Assembly (NCBI GenBank): GCA_900315315.1
Contig: OMYT01000035.1
Coordinates: 1-61,298 of the forward strand
Reading direction: 5' to 3'
DNA: 61,298 nucleotides
DNA from: an uncultured Eubacteriales bacterium
GTDB lineage: Bacteria > Bacillota > Clostridia > Christensenellales > Aristaeellaceae
Program-made: the position numbers and the translations under genes
The notes under the pieces: model-generated
Database searches by the model: none
What the model was told of the DNA's origin: nothing
The model's input: the letters and a program-made list of their open reading frames with translations, nothing else
Shown: piece after piece, positions 1-7,658 of the stretch
How the letters are laid out: every line of letters begins with the position of its first letter
How positions within the stretch are numbered: position 1 is the first letter of the stretch

Positions 1-84
1 CAGCGGAAGCAGGGTTTCTGCCATTCAGAAGAAGACTCAGGAATTGCTGGATACCATTAATGTTGACCTATTACGTTAATTTGA

Positions 85-237
85 TGGTTTCAGTGTTATT
101 ACAACAATGTGATCACCGGGGACGGACACGGGAAAGCATCCGAATGCATTCGCTGCGGAAAATGCGAAAAGGTCTGTCCCCAGCACCTGCCGATCCGGGA
201 ACTACTGAAGAAAGTCGCAGTGGCATTTGAAAAATAG
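85..237 (+). pseudogene. C-terminal fragment of a ferredoxin-type aldo/keto reductase
   Basis: The reading frame ending at 237 encodes the C-terminal tail of the iron-sulfur aldo/keto reductase family: an aromatic YYNN segment, a GHGKASEC stretch, then CIRCGKCEKVCP, a 4Fe-4S cluster motif, and a short amphipathic end. Homology starts near 85. In-frame stops at 64 and 82 cut it off from everything upstream, so the catalytic barrel is missing. The first 80 bases carry an unrelated open frame (2-79, ending in a stop) that runs off the window edge and that I do not recognise. The junction suggests an insertion or rearrangement just outside the window. The SDR gene follows after 16 bases, so the two may once have been co-transcribed. 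Confidence 0.6.
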
Positions 238-253
238 CCGGGAGGGATAGTCC

Positions 254-1093
254 ATGAGAAAAGAAGTAATGCTCGTTACCGGCGCAGGGCAGATCAGCAT
301 GGCTGTTGCCCGGAGAATCGGACATGGAAAAAAGATCATCCTGGGTGATAAAAAGGTTGAAAATGCCAACACCATTGCCAAAGTGATGAATGAGGCAGGT
401 TTTGACGTTGTTCCTTTTGAAATGGATCTTTCCAGCCGGGAAAGTATCCTGGAAATCATTGCGGAAGCGAGGAAGTACGGAGAGATCAGATATCTGGTCA
501 ATGGCGCGGGTGTGTCTCCCAGCCAGGCACCGATTGAAGTGATCCTGAAAGTGGACCTTTACGGAACGGCGGTCCTGCTGGAGGAAGTTGGAAAGGTGAT
601 TGTTGAGGGCGGCTGCGGTGTGACCATCTCCAGCCAGAGCGGCTGGCGGATGCCCCAGCTTACCGCCGAGGAGGACTGCCTGCTGGCAACCACGCCCACA
701 GAAGAACTGCTTTCACTGGATATTCTGCAGCCAGAAAACATCCGCGATACCCTGCATGCGTATCAGCTGGCTAAGCGCTGCAATGAAAAACGGGTCATGG
801 CAGAATGCATCAACTGGGGAAAGCGCGGAGCACGTCTCAATGATATCGCTCCCGGGATCATCGTGACACCGCTGGCGATTGACGAATTCAACGGTCCCCG
901 AGGTGATTTCTACAAGAATATGTTTGCCAAGTGCCCCGCGGGACGGCCCGGCACAGCGGACGAAGTGGCCAATGTTGCTGAACTGCTGATGAGTGATAAA
1001 GGCGCGTTCATCACTGGCTCAACGTTTCTGATTGACGGCGGAGCTACAAGCAGCTATTTCTATGGACCTCTGCAGCCTGGAAAACAATCGTAA
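254..1093 (+). CDS. SDR family NAD(P)-dependent oxidoreductase
   Basis: This 279-residue short-chain dehydrogenase/reductase has an N-terminal Rossmann fold. The nucleotide-binding turn is a TGAGQIS variant of the usual TGxxxGxG, and NGAG near residue 84 matches the family NNAG motif. The catalytic pair is YQLAK near residue 170, preceded by a serine-rich SSQS strand. The C-terminal segment (PAGRPGTADEVANVAELLMS, then TGSTFLIDGG) is typical of classical SDRs. A GGGAGGG ribosome binding site sits just upstream of the ATG. Its substrate cannot be told from sequence. It lies directly behind an aldo/keto reductase remnant, so it may have belonged to a two-gene carbonyl-reduction unit. Confidence 0.9.
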   Translation: MRKEVMLVTGAGQISMAVARRIGHGKKIILGDKKVENANTIAKVMNEAGFDVVPFEMDLSSRESILEIIAEARKYGEIRYLVNGAGVSPSQAPIEVILKVDLYGTAVLLEEVGKVIVEGGCGVTISSQSGWRMPQLTAEEDCLLATTPTEELLSLDILQPENIRDTLHAYQLAKRCNEKRVMAECINWGKRGARLNDIAPGIIVTPLAIDEFNGPRGDFYKNMFAKCPAGRPGTADEVANVAELLMSDKGAFITGSTFLIDGGATSSYFYGPLQPGKQS

Positions 1094-1245
1094 CGATCCA
1101 ATGCTTTGGCGCAGTCAGGGCAATATCCCATAATACGAACATGCGATTAACGGTAGATGTGAACGGTTCGCCAGAATCAAAAATCGACTTCTGTCTTGTG
1201 GAAACTTTCCGTTTTTAAGGAGAGAATGTGCTATATCTTGTGGTA

Positions 1246-1273
1246 TTTCGCTGCAAATATACTACATAGTGAG
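1246..1273. repeat. 28-bp direct repeat, copy 1 (left flank of accessory stretch)
   Basis: This 28-bp sequence, beginning TTTCGCTGCAAATATAC and ending ACATAGTGAG, is repeated without mismatch and in the same orientation at 6064-6091. Weaker similarity (an ATCTT-containing stretch) continues upstream of both copies. Apart from this repeat and the arsR promoter, I see nothing recognisable in the 1094-1510 gap. Confidence 0.75.
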
Positions 1274-1447
1274 ACAGAAGTGTTCATTTTCTCACCAAAA
1301 ACCCGCAAGCACCCATGAAATAAGGATTTTTTCATCGTTGTGAACGATTTGCCGGAAATGGCTAAAGGCAACCGAGCCATACCATTATTGTGAGAAATCT
1401 TATTGGCAGGCATCAATGCGAGATATCTTGTTTTGTCGAATATCATA

Positions 1448-1476
1448 TTGACAATCATCTATGCATCGTGTATGAT
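1448..1476 (+). promoter_or_regulatory. Probable arsR promoter with overlapping dyad
   Basis: TTGACA (1448-1453) and TATGAT (1471-1476) are separated by 17 bases, an almost ideal sigma-70 promoter 35 bases ahead of the arsR start. The spacer contains an imperfect dyad, ATCAT (1455) to ATGAT (1472), overlapping the -10 element. That is where an ArsR-type repressor would be expected to bind its own promoter. Binding is inferred. Confidence 0.6.
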
Positions 1477-1510
1477 GCTTGCATTGATATTGATCTATGT
1501 GAGGCTGTTT

Positions 1511-1816
1511 ATGGAACTTTCTGAAGTATCCCTCATCTGCAAAGCACTGTCTGATCAGAACCGGCTTCAGATCATTTATCTCCTGACTTATGGGGAACAA
1601 TGCGCATGCGAGCTGCTGGAGCAAATGAAGATCACCCAGCCAACGCTTTCCCATCACATGAAAGTGCTGGAAAACTGCAGTCTCGTTATTTCGAGAAGGA
1701 AAGGCAAATGGAGCCATTATTCCCTGAACAGGGACCAGTGGGTCGCTTTCCGTGGGTATGTCGAATCAATCCGGGATGCCGGTGAAGAAAGAGATGAAAG
1801 CGGGTGTTGCTTATGA
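1511..1816 (+). CDS. ArsR-family metalloregulator
   Basis: This is a 101-residue winged-helix repressor of the ArsR/SmtB family. The N-terminal helices contain ALSDQNRLQIIYLL, followed by EQCACELLEQM, which places two cysteines (CAC) at the alpha-3 metal or metalloid site typical of arsenic/antimony sensors. The recognition helix is QPTLSHHMKVL and the wing is SRRKGKWSHY. I chose the ATG at 1511; a longer frame upstream encodes only a hydrophobic stretch overlapping the promoter. The stop overlaps the next gene's ATG (ATGA), so the two are translationally coupled. No arsB or arsC is nearby, so the regulated target is probably the small Cys-rich partner. Confidence 0.85.
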   Translation: MELSEVSLICKALSDQNRLQIIYLLTYGEQCACELLEQMKITQPTLSHHMKVLENCSLVISRRKGKWSHYSLNRDQWVAFRGYVESIRDAGEERDESGCCL

Positions 1817-2289
1817 ACAGCAAAGCAGAACGGAAAGAGATGGCGCTGCGGTGCTTCACTGACCATTTACATTGTTCCCAGTCAATCCTGGCCGCATTCT
1901 CAGAAGAATGCGGTATCACAGAAGAGACAGCTTTCAAGCTGGGTTCCTGTTTCGGCAGCGGCATGCGCAAGGGAAATGTATGCGGCGCATGTACCGGTGC
2001 ATTGATGGTTCTTGGCCTGATGTACGGTGAGACCCATGCCGGTGACCATGAAGGACGCCTGCGGACAAACAGGCTGAACGATCTTATGTTGGACAGTTTC
2101 AGCAAGGCAAACGACTCCTGTATCTGCAATGAGCTTCTGGGCTGCGATATCCGGACACCGGAAGGTGTGCAGTACGCCCGGGACAATCATTTGTTTACGG
2201 AATTCTGCCCGAAGATGGTGGCAAGCGCAATTGACATCCTGGAAGATATCATAAAAGAAAGGCAGGGGTTTTATCAGCATGGTGCCTGA
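1813..2289 (+). CDS. C_GCAxxG_C_C family protein (putative redox protein)
   Basis: This 158-residue protein carries the family signature CFGSGM...CGACTGALMVLGL, with further cysteines around residues 100-110 (SCICNELLGC) and FC near residue 135. The family is thought to be redox-active or metal-binding, but no reaction is established. It starts inside the ArsR stop codon (ATGA overlap), so expression is coupled to that regulator. This pairing suggests metal or oxidant sensing controlling a small thiol protein, which is inference. Confidence 0.8.
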   Translation: MNSKAERKEMALRCFTDHLHCSQSILAAFSEECGITEETAFKLGSCFGSGMRKGNVCGACTGALMVLGLMYGETHAGDHEGRLRTNRLNDLMLDSFSKANDSCICNELLGCDIRTPEGVQYARDNHLFTEFCPKMVASAIDILEDIIKERQGFYQHGA

Positions 2290-2307
2290 AACGGGAAATC
2301 ACCCATA

Positions 2308-2415
2308 AGGCAATTTGAATATGATGCAGTTCTGCATGAGCTGCCCGACAATGGCAGTGCATATGTGATCTTTCCATGGGATATCCGCAAGAAGTTTGGC
2401 AAGCCATATTTTTAA
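2308..2415 (+). pseudogene. DUF1905 domain remnant
   Basis: In the frame following the upstream stop, about 35 codons read as the first half of a DUF1905 domain: an FEYDAVLHELPD strand, then GSAYVIFPWD and IRKKFGKP, ending at a premature stop at 2413-2415. There is no start codon, and the second half of the domain is absent. It is a relic lying between two intact genes. Confidence 0.6.
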
Positions 2416-2457
2416 TGTTATAAACAGCATATTAACAAAAGTATGAGGTGTGGATTA

Positions 2458-2784
2458 ATGGAAAAAGGAGTAAACGAAAAAGACTGGAAACTGTTTCGGA
2501 GCAGACTTCCCGGTTGGCAGGAAACCTACATGGAAAGGATTGTTGAGGAATACATGGAACTGTTAGGCAGCGAAGACCAGGCTTCTGAAAAATTCTGGGC
2601 TTTGGACGAGCGGATTAAGAAAGATAAGCGGAACCCGGGTGTGCTGCTGCACGATGTAAAGCGTTCCAATATGGATATTCATCTTCTTCAGCTTCTTCGG
2701 TACAAAGTAATCCGGCTGGAGAATCTGGACGGCTTCAGTGAAGAACTTCAGGAAAAGCTTACATGGATTATAGGAAATGAATAA
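2458..2784 (+). CDS. Conserved hypothetical protein, all-helical
   Basis: This is a 108-residue soluble, charged, helical protein (WKLFRSRLPGWQETYMERI near the start, then FWALDERIKKDK). Similar short proteins are widespread in Clostridia, but I know no established function. I chose the ATG at 2458 because GAGGTG lies seven bases upstream; an earlier in-frame codon at 2443 has no ribosome binding site. It has no signal peptide or membrane segment. Its end overlaps an upstream in-frame extension of the next gene, and the two are probably one transcript. Confidence 0.7.
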   Translation: MEKGVNEKDWKLFRSRLPGWQETYMERIVEEYMELLGSEDQASEKFWALDERIKKDKRNPGVLLHDVKRSNMDIHLLQLLRYKVIRLENLDGFSEELQEKLTWIIGNE

Positions 2785-2863
2785 AGGAAGCTCTTTTCAC
2801 TGGACAATCAGCGGAATGCTCCATTCCGGAGCATTATCAAAACAGGATAGGAGGAAGATCAAT

Positions 2864-3856
2864 ATGTCTTATCCCAAACCATTATCCGAAAAGACGATTG
2901 AACGATTATACCATGAAGCAGGTATCAGTAATGAAATGCAAACCTATTTGCATACGCTGTTTGCAGCCTGCGCAAATCTTTATGGGGCGCTGTCTCTTCG
3001 TGACGCATGGTCGTTATATCAAGGGATTACCGGAGCACCAAAAATCCGAAGAAAAGACCTGATTGCATTTTCCTCCATTGTCCGGCGCGAAAAACAGCCT
3101 TATTATGTATTTGAAATTGAAGAACTCTATACCGAAGAACCGCATAATGAGCTGGATCGCCATATTGTGTCCTCAGAACTGGTTTCCAGCGGATACGGCA
3201 AGCTTCATTTGTTTTATCTGCTGATGGAAAACCTGGATGACCGGCCTTACTGTCTTCCTGATGATCTTTTATCTTTTGCCAATCCTGTTCCGATCCAGGA
3301 AGAAACAGATTTTCTTTCTTTTCTGGGAAATCTGAAGTCAACTGCGGACATATGCAAACCTAAGTTTGGACGTTCCTGCCCCAATGAAAACAAAGGAAAG
3401 AAGCTGAGTGCTTTTTCATTCCTGAATTCAGAAGAAAGATTTGATCTGGAATACTATAAAAACCGTCCTGGTCAACTGGCAGAACTAAAGAAAGATTGTT
3501 CCGGAACAGAAGCAGAAAAAACACTTAGGCATTTTAAGCGCGCAGAAAACATCAATCCCGGTGCAATGACAAAGCATCTCGAATATATCTTGGAAGAATT
3601 GGAGGAAGCCGGTGTCTGTCTGACAGATAAACAGCTTGAGAAACTCCTCAAACTGGTTTCTGCTTTTCACAACAATTCCCGTTTGTGGGGCCTTTCCGGA
3701 TGGAAGCCGGCAGAGCTTGCCCGGATGACTCTCAGCCGCGGATTGCCAGCCATATCATTCGGGTCTGGATTGCAAAAAGCCTTCGCTGACGGCACGATGA
3801 ACAAGGAAGAACTGATAGAAGGAATTCGCAAACTCGGGCTTGACGTCATTGAATAA
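2864..3856 (+). CDS. Conserved hypothetical protein, 330 residues
   Basis: This soluble protein starts with SYPKPLSEKTIERLYHEAG and includes a conserved block, APKIRRKDLIAFSSI, near residues 60-75. The C-terminal part contains FHNNSRLWGLSGWKPAELA and an AISFGSGLQKAFADG motif. It resembles a family of Bacillota proteins that often also carry a zinc-binding SEC-C motif, but I see no such cysteine cluster here. AGGAGG at the proper distance fixes the start at 2864. It follows the small gene at 2458 on the same strand and converges on the DUF6398 gene with only 17 bases between stops. I cannot assign a function. Confidence 0.75.
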   Translation: MSYPKPLSEKTIERLYHEAGISNEMQTYLHTLFAACANLYGALSLRDAWSLYQGITGAPKIRRKDLIAFSSIVRREKQPYYVFEIEELYTEEPHNELDRHIVSSELVSSGYGKLHLFYLLMENLDDRPYCLPDDLLSFANPVPIQEETDFLSFLGNLKSTADICKPKFGRSCPNENKGKKLSAFSFLNSEERFDLEYYKNRPGQLAELKKDCSGTEAEKTLRHFKRAENINPGAMTKHLEYILEELEEAGVCLTDKQLEKLLKLVSAFHNNSRLWGLSGWKPAELARMTLSRGLPAISFGSGLQKAFADGTMNKEELIEGIRKLGLDVIE

Positions 3857-3873
3857 AACCCTGTCTGTTGGAT

Positions 3874-4494
3874 TTACGGTTCAACGCCGAAGGATTTGTA
3901 TATATCCGAAAAGTCAGCAGGCTCCTCTGACTGCTTTTGTTCTTCCTGCCTGATTTCTTCTGTTGGGGCTGATACTTCATTTTTTTCCTTCTCTTCTTTT
4001 TCTTTGTATGCCGGCACAAACGGAATCAGCCCCCTCCGATATGCCTCCTCCTGCACTTCCGCAGGTGCCATTCTGATATCAATCACAAATCCGTTTACAC
4101 TAAAGCACCATATGGCAGGATTGTCTTCCACAAGAATGGCAAGCTGCCATTCGGGATTAAGGTACGTGATATTGAACATATCCCTGATTTCCCTGGCTTT
4201 ATTTGACACCGTTGATTTCGATAAACCGAATGGCGCGCACAGCTCATCCGCGGTCAGGTGAATCGGCTGGGATTTGTCAAAAATAAAGTTGTTCGTTGTA
4301 ATAGCATAGATAATAGCGGCTGCCCATGTGTTCTTTCTTCCTGCCAATAGCGGTGAAGGCCTCTTTCGGCAGAGCTTTTCGAGCAGATGCAGACACAGTT
4401 CCCGGTATTCATCATTCAGATACTGATTGCAGAAGTCGGTAATCAGAGGCTCTATGCCGTCAAATGCCGGCTGTAATGATTTGGGTACGCTCAT
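3874..4494 (-). CDS. DUF6398 domain protein
   Basis: This 206-residue protein has an N-terminal all-helical region resembling DUF6398 (LCLHLLEKLCRKRPSPLL, then WAAAIIYAI). A helix-turn-helix-like segment follows, ADELCAPFGLSKSTVSNKAR, similar to those in cyclin-fold or sigma-type DNA-binding proteins. The middle contains NPAIWCFSVNGFVIDIR, and the tail is a long Glu/Lys-rich low-complexity stretch. It sits 42 bases downstream of the DUF4143 ATPase on the same strand, so it may share its iteron-bearing promoter. DNA binding is an inference from the HTH-like stretch. Confidence 0.7.
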   Translation of the reverse strand: MSVPKSLQPAFDGIEPLITDFCNQYLNDEYRELCLHLLEKLCRKRPSPLLAGRKNTWAAAIIYAITTNNFIFDKSQPIHLTADELCAPFGLSKSTVSNKAREIRDMFNITYLNPEWQLAILVEDNPAIWCFSVNGFVIDIRMAPAEVQEEAYRRGLIPFVPAYKEKEEKEKNEVSAPTEEIRQEEQKQSEEPADFSDIYKSFGVEP

Positions 4495-4536
4495 GGATTG
4501 TTTTCTCCCTTTCCTGATTATTTCTTATCTTCAGGT

Positions 4537-5844
4537 TTAATCCCTGAAGCAGCCGACAGGTATAACAAATACCCCTTTTTCAGTTTTATAGGACATAGGC
4601 GCGTTTGCGCAAATTGTAATCAGTAAGGTTGGTTCTCTGTAAGTTGCTCTTGGATGTTTGGGATCAGCCAGCGCTTTTTTATTATATTCGCGAATCATAT
4701 CAACAAATTTCAGAAGCCCTTGCTCGGCTGCCGGAATTTCATTCATGCCGGTTTTGATTTCTATCAAGGCATATCTTCCGTCCGGAAGCTGATATACAGC
4801 ATCAGCCTCCAGACCGCTGTCATCGCTGTAATGCAATACAGTAGCGTCATGAACCTGGGCATATACAAGCAAATCCCTGATAACCAGGTTCTCAAATACA
4901 TGGCCAAAGAAATCCAGATCATTATTGAAATAGGAAGGATCGATTCCCAATGCCGCCAGACCTATTGACGGATCAACAAACAGATGCTTTTTGGATGCGC
5001 GGATTGCTGTTTTGGAACGAATCTGCGGCATCCAGGCATCCAGGTCTTTTATTACAAATAGCTGTTCTAATGCCGTAATATACGAAGCCAGCGTGACGTC
5101 CGTTACATTCTGCGTAGCTTGCACATCCGCATATATACTCGTTTTCTTCGTACGTGCTGCCATATTCCGGGCAAAGGACCATAAAAGCATCCTTGCCCAT
5201 TCAGGATTCCGTTTGACGTCATCCACTGTACTGATGTCTTTTTGCCAGATCTGCCGGTAATAATCCTTTGCGATTTCCAGTTTCGCCATTTTATCCTTTA
5301 TTGCAAGGCATCTGGGCCATCCGCCCCGGCACGCAGCAAAAAACAGATCTTTCAGAGTAATTTGGGAAACATTACCCCCGAACTGCGCTTCAGGGTGATC
5401 AAACAGCACAGAGAGCGAAATACTCCCATCGGATTCTCCGGTTTCCCACAGGGTCATCGGATACATCAGCAATTCACTGATCCTGCCTGTTCCGGTATGG
5501 GGTGTTTTGACCTTTTGACTGGTAGAGCCTGTCAGATAGTATTCACCGATTGCTTCCGGATGATCATCGCAGTCTTTCCTGATTGCTCCCCAGACTTTGG
5601 GAGCGTCCTGCCACTCATCAAAAAGAATTGGCTTTGGATTGGAAAAAAAGAGCGTTGGAGAAGTTTCAGCAACCGCAATATAACCGTCCCGTCTCTCCTC
5701 ATCCTGAAATTCGATCGTTGTCCGGCAGCGTTCCTTTGCCGTGCGGGTTTTCCCGCAGCCCTTGGGACCAACTATACTGATTGCGTTAAAGGCCTTTATC
5801 CGTTGATCAATCTGCCGGTCGATGATTCTTTCTATATATTTCAC
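4537..5844 (-). CDS. DUF4143-family AAA ATPase
   Basis: This 435-residue ATPase has a Walker A motif GPKGCGKT at residues 26-33, Walker B-like ILFDEWQD, and a sensor-like YYLTGSTSQ. The C-terminal DUF4143 region ends in a nuclease-like fold segment, ALIEIKTG. The family is very common in gut Bacillota, often mobile, and largely uncharacterised; roles in defence or as archaeal-type ATPases have been proposed. I chose the GTG at 5844 because the protein then begins MKYIERIID as in relatives, preceded by GGGGGTGG. A longer frame to 5919 would run back through the promoter and repeats. Confidence 0.85.
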   Translation of the reverse strand: MKYIERIIDRQIDQRIKAFNAISIVGPKGCGKTRTAKERCRTTIEFQDEERRDGYIAVAETSPTLFFSNPKPILFDEWQDAPKVWGAIRKDCDDHPEAIGEYYLTGSTSQKVKTPHTGTGRISELLMYPMTLWETGESDGSISLSVLFDHPEAQFGGNVSQITLKDLFFAACRGGWPRCLAIKDKMAKLEIAKDYYRQIWQKDISTVDDVKRNPEWARMLLWSFARNMAARTKKTSIYADVQATQNVTDVTLASYITALEQLFVIKDLDAWMPQIRSKTAIRASKKHLFVDPSIGLAALGIDPSYFNNDLDFFGHVFENLVIRDLLVYAQVHDATVLHYSDDSGLEADAVYQLPDGRYALIEIKTGMNEIPAAEQGLLKFVDMIREYNKKALADPKHPRATYREPTLLITICANAPMSYKTEKGVFVIPVGCFRD

Positions 5845-5866
5845 TTTGCCACCCCCGTCAGATGTC

Positions 5867-5895
5867 ATTATACGGTTATTTTGTGTTTTTCGCAA
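5867..5895 (-). promoter_or_regulatory. Promoter of the DUF4143 ATPase gene
   Basis: On the minus strand TTGCGA (5895-5890) and TATAAT (5872-5867) are spaced by exactly 17 bases, 23 bases ahead of the GTG start. The -35 hexamer lies within the first of four iterated repeats, so whatever binds the repeats should affect transcription. Confidence 0.65.
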
Positions 5896-5964
5896 CCTTT
5901 GTTTTATGTTTTTCGTCATTTTTGTTTTGGTAATTTCGTCATTTTTGTTTTGTGTTTTTCGCCT
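5879..5964. repeat. Four iterons with exact 23-bp period
   Basis: Four copies of a 17-bp core start at 5879, 5902, 5925 and 5948. Copies 1 and 4 are the closest match (TTTTGTGTTTTTCGC); copy 2 differs by an A and a T, and copy 3 is the most diverged (TTTTGGTAATTTCGTCA). The spacing is 23 bp every time, about two helical turns, so all would face the same side of the DNA. The first copy covers the -35 element of the ATPase promoter. This looks like an operator array or, less likely, a replication-type iteron set. Confidence 0.75.
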
Positions 5965-6063
5965 TTGGTTGTGGTTGATAACAGTTTGCCCCTACCGGTC
6001 AAGCCAACCGACTCTTGTGGAATTTGACAGGTTTTCATGATCCAGAACCACAAGATCTTATGT

Positions 6064-6091
6064 TTTCGCTGCAAATATACTACATAGTGAG
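6064..6091. repeat. 28-bp direct repeat, copy 2 (right flank)
   Basis: This is a perfect copy of 1246-1273 in the same orientation. It lies ten bases from the end of a serine-recombinase relic and downstream of the ATPase promoter region, and could mark an element boundary. The surrounding 5965-6334 interval otherwise holds only that relic. Confidence 0.75.
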
Positions 6092-6100
6092 GACACTTCG

Positions 6101-6247
6101 TTAAGATCCCCATACGAGATCCGATAATGACCATTCTCCAGTGGCATATTCCTCAAACGCCTGTTTAATCAATGGCGCTCGTTCCGAATCAACTATCACC
6201 GTGCGTTCTTCTCGTCCTCTGTCGTCCACTCGACGGACATTAATGCT
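6101..6247 (-). pseudogene. Serine recombinase fragment
   Basis: The minus-strand frame between stops encodes INVRRVDDRGREERTV followed by DSERAPLIKQAFEEYATG and EWSLSDL. That is the start of the recombinase domain found after the catalytic domain in large serine integrases and resolvases. Both ends are broken: a stop and frame change precede the NVRR motif, and the homology ends in unrelated sequence at the 28-bp repeat. The catalytic serine domain is missing, so it is inactive. It is the only recognisable trace of the enzyme that may have mobilised this region. Confidence 0.65.
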
Positions 6248-6356
6248 TCAAGCCCAATGTTATCAAGAGAAACAACTGGATAAAAAGAGCATTCAATGGT
6301 ATACTGAACGCAATCTTAGTGGGAGGTGAGGATTTTGACGGATTGCACGATTCTCT

Positions 6357-7322
6357 GTGTCAAAATCTATCATATCTGAGTATTTCCCGGAAAAACCCGA
6401 ATTACTCCCAATGCAGATCCGCCGCTCAACCGCTGAAGGCTTTTCATCCTGGCTGAGGGAACGGGCGGTGGATCTAACCAGCGTCCAGCACAGGAACCTG
6501 ATGAATGAACTGCTGGGAAGCCGTGATAAAACGATCCTGGCGCTTCGCACGCACATGTTCAGCATTTCCGATACATTCACTTGTTTTGAAGCAGGCGATT
6601 TCACTCCGAGACTGCAGCTATGCAAGCCTGAAAACCAAAATACGGTCAGTAACTTTATTCTTGTTTCAAGTGATACGAGTTTGCGAAATCTGCAGGTGGC
6701 AACTCCAAATGCATCCACGGACGGAAGCTTTACAAAAACATGGAAGTATGAAAAAGGCGCATGGTGGCTCTATAAGCTCCAGCCAACTGTAGCTTCCAAA
6801 GCGGAAGTAGAGATCAGTCGTATATTGCGGGAAATTGGATGGGATGCCGCAGAATACGCATATATGGGAAGCTTCCGTAAACGGGTTAAATCCCGCAATT
6901 TCCTTCAGCCAAAGGAGTTCTTTGAACCATATGATTCCTTCCGCTTTTTCTTTGATGATCCCAGCGATGATGAAGATGTGATTTATCAGAACATTGCTTC
7001 CCTCGGACCGGAATTCGAAAAAGCGTGGAAACGAATCCTGATTGCGGATGCCGCTTTCCTTAACACTGATCGGCATATGCGTAACTATGGCTTCATTCGT
7101 TCCTCTGAAACAGGAGAAGTACTCCGCATGGCACCGAATTTTGACAACAACCAGGCTTACCTTGCCAATCCGAGCGGCACCTATTCAGATGGCATGCTTA
7201 AGCTCTATATGAAGAACGCTGACAGCTGGGATTATAAGAATCTAAAATTGCTGTGCAGCGCTATGAAAGAGCATCCTTACATGAAACAGGCGTATGAGGC
7301 TTGTGTTGCTTATCTGAAATAA
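6357..7322 (+). CDS. HipA-like protein kinase
   Basis: This 321-residue protein has the C-terminal kinase hallmarks of the HipA family. Residues 121-140 form the nucleotide-binding strand (TDGSFTKTWKY). NTDRHMRN at 236-243 is the catalytic loop, and APNFDNNQA at 259-267 carries the metal-binding aspartate. No HipB-type HTH partner is adjacent, so it is a standalone kinase rather than a standard hipBA toxin-antitoxin pair. The N-terminus is uncertain: a strong GGGAGGTGAGG site (6321) precedes a TTG at 6335 in another frame that stops at 6380, so the first codons may have suffered a frameshift. GTG 6357 is the first in-frame start. Confidence 0.7.
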   Translation: MSKSIISEYFPEKPELLPMQIRRSTAEGFSSWLRERAVDLTSVQHRNLMNELLGSRDKTILALRTHMFSISDTFTCFEAGDFTPRLQLCKPENQNTVSNFILVSSDTSLRNLQVATPNASTDGSFTKTWKYEKGAWWLYKLQPTVASKAEVEISRILREIGWDAAEYAYMGSFRKRVKSRNFLQPKEFFEPYDSFRFFFDDPSDDEDVIYQNIASLGPEFEKAWKRILIADAAFLNTDRHMRNYGFIRSSETGEVLRMAPNFDNNQAYLANPSGTYSDGMLKLYMKNADSWDYKNLKLLCSAMKEHPYMKQAYEACVAYLK

Positions 7323-7493
7323 CAGGATGTGATCAGTAGGGAGGGTAACTCCTTTATAAAATGAACTTACTGATCTCAAATCGACTCTCCAATTTTACTA
7401 AGTGAAATGTCGTCCTTCCTCTTGCAGATTATCCTCAGCTTTTGAGGATTCTTTATTTTCCGCGCGAACAATCTGTACGATTCGATAATAAGA

Positions 7494-7658
7494 TCAACAA
7501 GCTCTTGCTACCGTGTCAAAGGCCAGGGAGCTTTTTCCGGAACCGGATACCCCTGCGAATACAACCAGTTTCCCTTTGGGGATTGTGACATCAATATGCT
7601 TCAGATTATTCTCGGATGTGCCGAGAATCCTTATATTGTCAGATTCAGCGTGATTCAT
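7494..7658 (-). pseudogene. UvrA-like ABC ATPase N-terminal fragment
   Basis: This 54-codon frame starts with ATG and reads [16 protein letters not shown], then [18 protein letters not shown], the UvrA-type Walker A region, and stops right after FDTVARAC. Full-length UvrA paralogues run for 750 residues or more, so over 90 percent of the gene is gone. Its start overlaps the end of the MarR remnant upstream, as in drug-resistance operons where a MarR regulator controls a UvrA-like protein. Downstream sequence to 7323 holds no further gene I can support. Confidence 0.65.

Noticed and set aside
2-79. Open frame at the left edge as a transposase C-terminus
   Set aside because: Only 26 codons are visible and no family motif can be recognised, so I do not call it a gene.
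1403-1510. N-terminal membrane extension of the ArsR protein
   Set aside because: The hydrophobic codons coincide with the promoter and dyad; the ATG at 1511 gives a normal ArsR length.
5879-5964. Repeats as a CRISPR array
   Set aside because: The period is 23 bp with only six bases between cores, so there is no room for spacers, and no cas gene is present.
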